From positions 1,936,501 through 2,000,500 of the forward strand of contig NC_019729.1 in NCBI RefSeq assembly GCF_000317475.1: 64,000 nucleotides of DNA. The letters are read 5' to 3'. The translations under genes and the position numbers were made by a program. Under the pieces are notes generated by a model. That model had not been told where the DNA came from and searched no databases. It saw only the letters and a program-made list of their open reading frames with translations. Origin of the DNA: Oscillatoria nigro-viridis PCC 7112. GTDB lineage: Bacteria; Cyanobacteriota; Cyanobacteriia; Cyanobacteriales; Microcoleaceae. Every line of letters starts with the position of its first letter. Positions within the stretch are counted from its first letter, which is position 1. Below, piece after piece: positions 58,758 through 64,000 of this stretch.

Positions 58758-58893
58758 TGTGGAACAGGCATCTTGCCTGTTCTATACTAGCTTTTTTGGA
58801 GATGTCTGAAGCTCAGCGCGCGGGGTCAGAAACCCGGTTTATTCACAGATTTCTCGTCGCCAAACCAGATTTTCCTAATAAACCGGGTTTTTT
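58758..58893. repeat. Family D and family C repeats after the ABC gene
   Basis: 58758-58783 is family D (tgtggaacaggcatcttgcctgttc). 58828-58893 is family C (cagaaacccggttt ... aataaaccgggtttttt), followed by a T-run that could give rho-independent termination on the plus strand. The remaining gap up to 59105 holds no supported gene. Confidence 0.7.
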
Positions 58894-59104
58894 GGGGCTT
58901 AGTCCTATATTATCGCGAGCAATTAGCAGATTCCCTCCGTCAGCGTTTGTTAGGCATTTAACCGGATCTGGGCGTTGTGCGATCGGGCTTGTTAGCCCAA
59001 AAACAATCTTGAGGGTTAACTATGCTGCGGCTATGGTTATTTAATCCAATTTGATATTATTTCTAGGGACATAGTATTGCTCATTTATGTCAACTTAACG
59101 CTCT

Positions 59105-59245
59105 TTCCCGAAGTCCGGCAGGGAATGAATTCCCTGCCTCAAAGCTAAAGTCCTCGCTATGAGGACTGAAGAAATCATTACTCATTAGTCCTATGCAAGA
59201 GGACTTTAGCTAAAAGCCCCGTGGAATTAATTCCCTGGCGGTCTT
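59105..59245. repeat. Cluster of perfect short hairpins
   Basis: ggcagggaatgaattccctgcc (59120-59141) is a perfect palindrome. aaagctaaagtcctcgctatgaggact and agtcctatgcaagaggactttagct form a second, larger imperfect one at 59142-59214. gtggaattaattccctggcgg at 59221-59241 repeats part of the first. All lie in the gap between the ABC ATPase gene and the convergent Uma2 gene. Confidence 0.75.
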
Positions 59246-59305
59246 TCGGTTTAAGTTGAAACCAAGGAGGATTGCTGTATTCTTATCTTTTCGGCATATT
59301 TGATA

Positions 59306-59920
59306 TCAGACATCTAACACTTGCTCTGCTGTCAGCGCTAATTCTGGGAAAGTTCGGGATATAATTCGCTCAGTCCCTCGGTAAGCAGTCATTTGATAAA
59401 CGCCATTTTCATCGAGCAGGTAAACAAAAACAGTCGGCTCTTTCGGGTTGCCCAAATAGTTTCTGCTGCCCAAAGCTAAATAATCGACAATCCAATATTC
59501 AGAAATTCCCAGCCGCTGATATTCATCTAGCTTGTCGATATAATCATCTTCCCAATTTGTTGATACTATCTCTACTGCTAATTGCAGCGGTTCAATTAGT
59601 GCTGAGTAAGCGAAAGGAGCTGAGTCCCAGACCGTTTTATCTACTACACTCACATCAGGATGGCGGCCTTGTTCTTTACCATTTGGAGTTAACGTCCTCA
59701 CCACAATTCGGCCAGATACCCAGTAGTTGAGCTTGAGTCTTTTTACCTCGTCTTTGAAAGCGTCTGAAAGAAATTCAGCGAGGGTTTCGTGCAGTCGGAT
59801 TGGTAATATTCTCACAATTTCTCCATTCACAAGCTCATAGCGGCCTTCTTCGTCGGGAAGTTGCTTGACAAATTGCTCGAAACTGAGCATCTGCTTAGGT
59901 TGGGTAGGAGTTGCGGTCAT
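59306..59920 (-). CDS. Uma2 family (DUF820) endonuclease-like protein
   Basis: 204 residues; core PDVSVVDKTVWDSAPFAYS, then LQLAVEIVSTNWEDD (Leu-x-Val-Glu-Ile) and EYWIVDYLALGSRNYLG. The N-terminal LSFEQFVKQLPDEEGRYELVNG is typical of Uma2. A second, distant copy is at 51791. It lies 31 bases downstream of the STAND NTPase gene, on the same strand. Confidence 0.9.
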   Translation of the reverse strand: MTATPTQPKQMLSFEQFVKQLPDEEGRYELVNGEIVRILPIRLHETLAEFLSDAFKDEVKRLKLNYWVSGRIVVRTLTPNGKEQGRHPDVSVVDKTVWDSAPFAYSALIEPLQLAVEIVSTNWEDDYIDKLDEYQRLGISEYWIVDYLALGSRNYLGNPKEPTVFVYLLDENGVYQMTAYRGTERIISRTFPELALTAEQVLDV

Positions 59921-59951
59921 GGTTGGCTCTCATTTAGCTATATATTTAGGA

Positions 59952-61391
59952 CTATTCTGCAACCATTTTAACATACTGTTTTAACACAGGTGAAATCGTG
60001 AAAACGGTTTCAGTTTCACCGCTCAATTTTTCGATAATTCCCCGTCTGGCTAAAGATTGAATTGCTTTACATAATTCGCCTTGCGACCCTTGACATTTTG
60101 CCATCCATTCGGTAAAGGAAACAGGCTCAATTTCATTGCTGATTAGGCAGATAGCCTGTTTTTCTATTTCGGACAACCGCTGATAGTGCTGCTGCAATAT
60201 CGGTGTCAATTCGTCACATAAAAATACTGGTTGATAGCTTAAATATTGAGATACTCTACCGCCAAATAAGTTGTTAATGGTTTGAGCGACTAATTTTAAC
60301 CACAGGGGATTACCTTGATAAAGGTTAATCAAGTCTGGCCAGGCTTCTTCATCCAACAAACCCTTTTCTCTAAAAATTTCTGTTGCGGCTTCACCTAAAC
60401 CGGTTAACTGCAACAAACATACTGCTGAATAATCGTCGGTGAATGTGATGATGTCTGAGGGAGGTTCCCAACTATTGAGAATTAAGCAGCTATTGTGGGG
60501 AAGTTCGCCGATGAGTTTAAATAGGGTTCCGTAGTTTTCATATCCGGGTTTATAATGTCCTGCAAGTTGCCCGCTGCTGAGAATTTGCTGCACGTCATCG
60601 AGGATGATGAGACAGCGATTTTCGCGCAATGTTTCTATTAGGATTGACAACTGAGCATCGATGTTGGCGGGGAAAACCCCCTCTTCGCCCCCCCTTACCA
60701 AGGGGGGGTTGGGGGGGGTTTTATCTGATAGAAATTGAATCAGGTTTTTGAGGGTTGTTTCGAGGGGTGGGGAGGTGCGGAGACTGTGCCAGATGATGCG
60801 ATCGAATTGAGTTTGAATTTGGGGGATGAGGTGACGGGCGATCGTACTTTTGCCGGTGCCTGCCATGCCTGTGATGGTGAGGAGGCGGCAGTTTTGCTCT
60901 AGAATCCAGGTTTCGAGGGCGGTGAGGGGTGAGTTGGGGTAGTTGTAGAAGGTTTTGATCTCCGGTGCATCTCTTAAATCGAGTCGCGGTTTCTGTTGGG
61001 TGTTGTCTTCATTTGAGGTTTGTGTAGGGGGTGAGTGTTGTGGAGCTTTTGGAGGGCGTGAGGTTTCTGTGCAAACGTTGATGTTACCTTTGTTTTGTAC
61101 AAAATTAAAATCACCAAAATTTGAAACTTGAGAAAATTCATACCTCTCCATCGTGGAGCGCAAATTTGATTTCATTACATCTTCATCTAATATTTCTGAA
61201 AGAGTTTGCCATAACTTTGATGCAACATTTCTGACATGGCGTTCAGTACAATGAACCTCTTTAGAAATTTCGGAGTATCTTTTACCTTGCCACGTTCCCC
61301 GTACTACTGCCTGTTGCAGATCGTCCAATCGTTTGCCCGTCTTAGCGAACACCAAGCCATCGGCCAACCTTAAGAGTTCTTGAACATCCAT
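59952..61391 (-). CDS. STAND (NB-ARC type) NTPase with vMAP-like N-terminal domain
   Basis: 479 residues. Residues about 1-90 (DDLQQAVVRGTWQGKRYSEI, then HCTERHVRNVASKLW) are a helix-turn-helix-like N-terminal domain seen in VWA-MoxR-associated proteins. NTPase: Walker A GMAGTGKS (175-182), Walker B CLIILDDVQQI (260-270), then a winged-helix half ending in PVLKQYVKMVAE. There is no C-terminal repeat sensor, so it may be truncated relative to family members. Residues about 225-243 (TPPNPPLVRGGEEGVFPAN) come from a palindromic DNA insert. STAND NTPases often act in signalling or defence; role inferred. Confidence 0.86.
   Translation of the reverse strand: MDVQELLRLADGLVFAKTGKRLDDLQQAVVRGTWQGKRYSEISKEVHCTERHVRNVASKLWQTLSEILDEDVMKSNLRSTMERYEFSQVSNFGDFNFVQNKGNINVCTETSRPPKAPQHSPPTQTSNEDNTQQKPRLDLRDAPEIKTFYNYPNSPLTALETWILEQNCRLLTITGMAGTGKSTIARHLIPQIQTQFDRIIWHSLRTSPPLETTLKNLIQFLSDKTPPNPPLVRGGEEGVFPANIDAQLSILIETLRENRCLIILDDVQQILSSGQLAGHYKPGYENYGTLFKLIGELPHNSCLILNSWEPPSDIITFTDDYSAVCLLQLTGLGEAATEIFREKGLLDEEAWPDLINLYQGNPLWLKLVAQTINNLFGGRVSQYLSYQPVFLCDELTPILQQHYQRLSEIEKQAICLISNEIEPVSFTEWMAKCQGSQGELCKAIQSLARRGIIEKLSGETETVFTISPVLKQYVKMVAE
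60672..60722. repeat. Palindromic repeat inside the STAND NTPase gene
   Basis: A C-run/G-run palindrome (cccccccttaccaaggggggg and its flanks) that is read in frame as PPNPPLVRGGEEG. It keeps the reading frame; I recall this peptide from many unrelated cyanobacterial proteins, which would mean the DNA repeat is mobile. Confidence 0.7.
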
Positions 61392-61765
61392 TTATTGGGT
61401 AAATGTAGGAGGTTTTATCTATTGTATCAGACTTTTTCTGACGTTTTATGGCTAAGAAGGACAAAATATGACTTTTAACGGCTAGCTAATTTTATTAACT
61501 CCTGGCAAATTGTGACATTCTCCTACTTTCCAATACATAAAAATTAAATTAAAATTTAATAACGGGCTTGAAAACAATCTTAGGCAACCTAAAAGATTTT
61601 AACAATGTAAATCTGACTGGCGCAACTATGCCAGAAAGCACCGTCCATCCCTAACGGTTCAAAAAGTTGCTCAAAATGTGGCTGCATCGGTGAGCAATGT
61701 CTAGGGGATTTTCGCCTCGTGAAATGTTCGTAAAAATTTGGTAGTTTCCAACAGGATAAAAAATT
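61392..61765. other. Gene-free stretch with a possible pentapeptide-repeat remnant
   Basis: 374 bases. The frame 61562-61654 (+) encodes LGNLKDFNNVNLTGATMP and ends ESTVHP-stop, resembling the end of cyanobacterial pentapeptide-repeat proteins, but it lacks a start. The rest has no supported gene; it should hold divergent promoters for the STAND NTPase and the glycine-rich pair. Confidence 0.4.
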
Positions 61766-62266
61766 ATGTCTAGTGCATTATCCCTACCGCAAGCTAATTT
61801 AAAAATGGCTCTCTGGCAAGTCGATGCTGATGCAATGAGTAGCAGCGACTTGTATGTGTGGTTAAATGATATCGGCTTGCCGCATGAAGTCTCGATGCGG
61901 CTGCATGAACTCGCCACATACACGAAAAAAGCTGCTAACAAAGTTTTACTTATCGGCAAAATTCTCCTCATTAAAATCATAGAATTTGTCAAAGCGCATC
62001 CCCATTTAGCGATAGGGGTTGCTGTTGGTGTTGCTGTAAGAATTTTGGCAAGTTCGATACCATTTGTCGGCCCGTTATTAGAACCTTTGGCAACAGCGCT
62101 GGGTATCCCAATTGGTGCAATAGCCGGCCACCGACTCGATCGAGGCAAAGAGGTGTCTGATGGAATTATTGGAATTGTTCAAGAGATTATTGAGATTGCC
62201 AAAGATTTTTTTCAATTACTGATAGACGTTTTCAATACAATTTTCCGCAACGTCATCACTGCTTAA
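61766..62266 (+). CDS. Small amphipathic/glycine-rich membrane-active protein, 166 aa
   Basis: N-terminal acidic part (MSSALSLPQANLKMALWQVD), then a hydrophobic helix around LLIGKILLIKIIEFV, then AIGVAVGVAVRILASSIPF with an alternating Gly/Ala/Val pattern, and a C-terminal helix (DGIIGIVQEIIEIAKDFF). No family recognised. It is followed after 33 bases by a second gene with a glycine zipper; they are probably cotranscribed. Membrane insertion or oligomerisation is inferred only from composition. Confidence 0.65.
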   Translation: MSSALSLPQANLKMALWQVDADAMSSSDLYVWLNDIGLPHEVSMRLHELATYTKKAANKVLLIGKILLIKIIEFVKAHPHLAIGVAVGVAVRILASSIPFVGPLLEPLATALGIPIGAIAGHRLDRGKEVSDGIIGIVQEIIEIAKDFFQLLIDVFNTIFRNVITA

Positions 62267-62299
62267 CTGCCCAAATTAGCAAAAAGATTGAGGTTTAAT

Positions 62300-62824
62300 A
62301 TGTCGGCCAATAAAACGCCAACCAAAGAGCAAATTCTGAAGGCAATTGAGCAACTGGAAAAAAACCCACACGATAAATTAGGGATTTTAGCAGATATTGG
62401 CATTGGTGTAGTGGGGGCTGCCGGTGCTGGTGCGGCGGTGGCAGCTTTCGGTGGTGTACCAGTTCTATTTGGGTTAATAACCGTTGCACCTCCCGTAGGA
62501 TTAGTTGTTGGCGGTGCACTTTTAGGTGCTGCTGCTCTTGTAGGGGTAAAACGAATATTTGATGGCAATTTTGACGATGGAAAAAAAGCAGAAATGCTTG
62601 AAAACTTAAAACAACAGGCAAGAGATATTAAAGCCAAAGAAACAGCCTCTAAGCTGGAAGACAGCGATAAAAATAAATTTATTGTTTCCTTGAAAGAACC
62701 CGTCAGGCTCAATTTAATTAGCCCGAAAGACGCTCAGGATTTAATTAGCGCCGTAGAAAGCGGTCAAATTGCAATCAAAGAGGCGATTAAAATGGTTGAA
62801 GATGTTAAAGCTGCTAAACCATAA
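62300..62824 (+). CDS. Glycine-zipper protein, 174 aa
   Basis: Begins MSANKTPTKEQILKAIEQLE (ATG at 62300; the earlier frame start at 62288 is a TTG). Residues about 30-80 hold GIGVVGAAGAGAAVAAFGG and VGLVVGGALLGAAALVGVK, a Gly-x3-Gly zipper that often builds membrane-spanning oligomers. A charged helical tail follows (LKQQARDIKAKETASKL). No recognised family. Pairs with the gene at 61766. Confidence 0.7.
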   Translation: MSANKTPTKEQILKAIEQLEKNPHDKLGILADIGIGVVGAAGAGAAVAAFGGVPVLFGLITVAPPVGLVVGGALLGAAALVGVKRIFDGNFDDGKKAEMLENLKQQARDIKAKETASKLEDSDKNKFIVSLKEPVRLNLISPKDAQDLISAVESGQIAIKEAIKMVEDVKAAKP

Positions 62825-62926
62825 CTGCCTTTTGACTGCGTAACCTGCGAATGCTAAGTTGTAAGTCTGCGATCGCCCTTACTTAAACCAAGTGCGATCG
62901 CTCTTTATAAGAGACTACTGATACTC

Positions 62927-63316
62927 TCATTCTTGCCATTCTCTATCTTCCTGGTAATGCTGCAACATTCCCTCAGCTTGTTTTGCTAGAATGATTCGCC
63001 TCTCTTCAAGCGGCAATTGCATAAATTCTCGGCGACTGGGATAGTCGGCTAGTGTTGGTATTTCTAAATCTATATCAATATCTAATGGCTGTGCTTTTCC
63101 TGCGAAAATTTCCTGTTTGGCGCGCTGTGCAGCCACAATCAGCGATTGTTGTGTGTTCTCACAAGATAAATTTCACTCCTCTTCATCCCTTAATTATTCA
63201 AGATATTCTCGCAAATGTTCAACCACTTTGTCTTGAAGAGTTTCTGGCAAAGATTCCATGATTTTGACCAAAGTTGCGATCCTCTTCGAGGGCTTCGCTA
63301 ACGCACTTGATGACAT
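62927..63316 (-). pseudogene. Antitoxin-like gene with two nonsense codons
   Basis: Read from ATG 63316: MSSSALAKPSKRIATLVKIM, then ESLPETLQDKVVEHLREYLE, a TAA, LRDEEE, a TGA, and NLSCENTQQSLIVAAQRAKQ to the stop at 62927. The intact pattern (LPE-LQDKVVEHLREY and later AAQ-AKQEI) is familiar from cyanobacterial toxin-antitoxin antitoxins, where Glu and Trp stand at the stop positions. The tail open frame of 69 codons would need a GTG start without a ribosome-binding site. It lies after xisI on the same strand. Confidence 0.75.
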
Positions 63317-63333
63317 AACTTTATCCTCCATAT

Positions 63334-63672
63334 TTAATTTACAGCAAATCCCGTGTACTGCCGAATATTGGGAGAACGAAATCCCAAAACAATCTGTTCT
63401 TTGGGGATTCCCCCCGCTACTAACTCATTGGCAATTCCCTCTTCAGTTCCATCTCTTTGAATCCAAATTTTCCCCTCAATAATATCAACATGAACTAAAC
63501 ATCCGTGAACCCTGATATCGTTTTCACGCCCCAATATCATTAGCAAATAACGGTCGGAATCGCTATCAAAAACCGTTTGAATCTGAATATCTCCATAAGC
63601 ATAAGGTATTTGAGCATATTCAGTCAGAATCTTTTTGATAATGCAACGATAATTTTCTAAGAAGGTTCCCAT
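63334..63672 (-). CDS. xisI: XisI, fdxN-element excision controlling factor
   Basis: 112 residues. Features of XisI: the opening FLENYRCIIKKILTEYAQIPYA, then DRYLLMILGRENDIRVHGCL, VHVDIIEGKIWIQRDGTEEG and IVLGFRSPNIRQYTGFAVN. XisI and XisH are needed with a recombinase for excision of the fdxN element in Anabaena, but they are widespread in cyanobacteria without it. Overlaps the xisH 3' end by 16 bases. Confidence 0.93.
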   Translation of the reverse strand: MGTFLENYRCIIKKILTEYAQIPYAYGDIQIQTVFDSDSDRYLLMILGRENDIRVHGCLVHVDIIEGKIWIQRDGTEEGIANELVAGGIPKEQIVLGFRSPNIRQYTGFAVN

Positions 63673-64000
63673 TGTACTATCTCCTCATTTTGTTCGGCAA
63701 AAACGATTAAACATACTTGATAATCGGCTCTAATAATTTGACCAAGCGGTTCAGACAATAATTCGCTAAAAACTGATTGTGTAATAGCTAGATAGAGCTT
63801 TCTATCTGGTTCAGTTCTAGCGATTACAGAACGGTAAACTAAGTATTGACCCAGGGCATTCTCCAGGTCATTCATGTCTGATGCGCCCACAAAACTTTTG
63901 ACTTCTACAGCTATTTTTTGTCCAGCCTTCTCAGCACTTAAAATCCGCTCTGCGCCCAAATCGACGTACATATCTTTAATTCCCCATTTTAATCTCAAGG
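63657..64000 (-). CDS. xisH: XisH, fdxN-element excision controlling factor, 5' end outside window
   Basis: The available 113+ residues match XisH: LKWGIKDMYVDLGAERILSA, the AVEVKSFVGASDMNDLENALGQYLVYR block (the Asp-x-Glu-x-Lys-like nuclease core), and YQVCLIVFAEQNEEIVQWEPS. The frame is still open at base 64000, so roughly 25 N-terminal residues are missing. It is translated just before xisI, coupled by overlap. Confidence 0.93.
   Translation of the reverse strand, partial: LRLKWGIKDMYVDLGAERILSAEKAGQKIAVEVKSFVGASDMNDLENALGQYLVYRSVIARTEPDRKLYLAITQSVFSELLSEPLGQIIRADYQVCLIVFAEQNEEIVQWEPS

Overview
The window reads as chromosome of a filamentous cyanobacterium, most likely an oscillatorian of the Microcoleus/Oscillatoria type. 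Evidence: HIP1 octamers (GCGATCGC and one-base variants) are everywhere; there is a PsbO gene, a ferrochelatase carrying the cyanobacterial C-terminal chlorophyll-binding helix, a SigF-type sigma factor, an HstK-type Ser/Thr-His kinase, Uma2 and XisH/XisI genes, and many heptamer tandem repeats and small palindromic repeats between genes. Species cannot be fixed from the sequence alone.

Layout. 0-9 kb: a DUF2157-type/GDYXXLXY membrane pair, a hypothetical gene, a decayed methyltransferase and an IS200/IS605-like remnant, hemH, a DUF4126 membrane protein and gdhA. 9.1-10.6 kb: four small minus-strand genes (HEAT-like protein, two hypotheticals, XRE regulator) that resemble an orphan toxin/immunity cassette. 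11.1-17.2 kb: one class II (adenosylcobalamin) ribonucleotide reductase gene, nrdJ, broken by three different self-splicing elements: a 2.5-kb group II intron with a reverse transcriptase/HNH ORF, a 253-nt group I intron that separates the catalytic Cys-Gly from the Glu, and a 336-residue intein with a LAGLIDADG-type endonuclease. Removing all three restores a 769-residue enzyme in frame. This is the most striking object of the window.

17.4-28 kb: an RTX/DUF4394 protein, an ABC exporter pair, a leucine-rich-repeat gene with two small genes that again look like a toxin/immunity cassette, and an orphan OppB-type permease. 28-35 kb: housekeeping genes (apt, aspartate aminotransferase, sigF, psbO) and an RTX protein with a long Thr-Pro tract. 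35-45 kb: a 1814-residue hybrid kinase, an auxin-efflux-type carrier, and a von Willebrand A-domain protein. 45.6-50.3 kb: an AraC regulator divergent from cupin, alcohol dehydrogenase and aldo/keto reductase genes. This islet is richer in G+C, lies between two copies of the 3' end of an RNase D-like gene, and has a second cupin remnant; it looks acquired.

50-64 kb: the RNase D-like gene, two Uma2 genes, gyrA with an acidic insert, a histone-deacetylase-family hydrolase, a DrrA-type ABC ATPase, a STAND NTPase with a vMAP-like N-terminus, two glycine-rich membrane-inserting small proteins, a nonsense-disrupted antitoxin-like gene, and xisI/xisH (xisH cut by the window edge). No tRNA, rRNA or CRISPR array was recognised. 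Intergenic DNA is dominated by at least four families of short interspersed palindromic repeats plus tandem heptamers.
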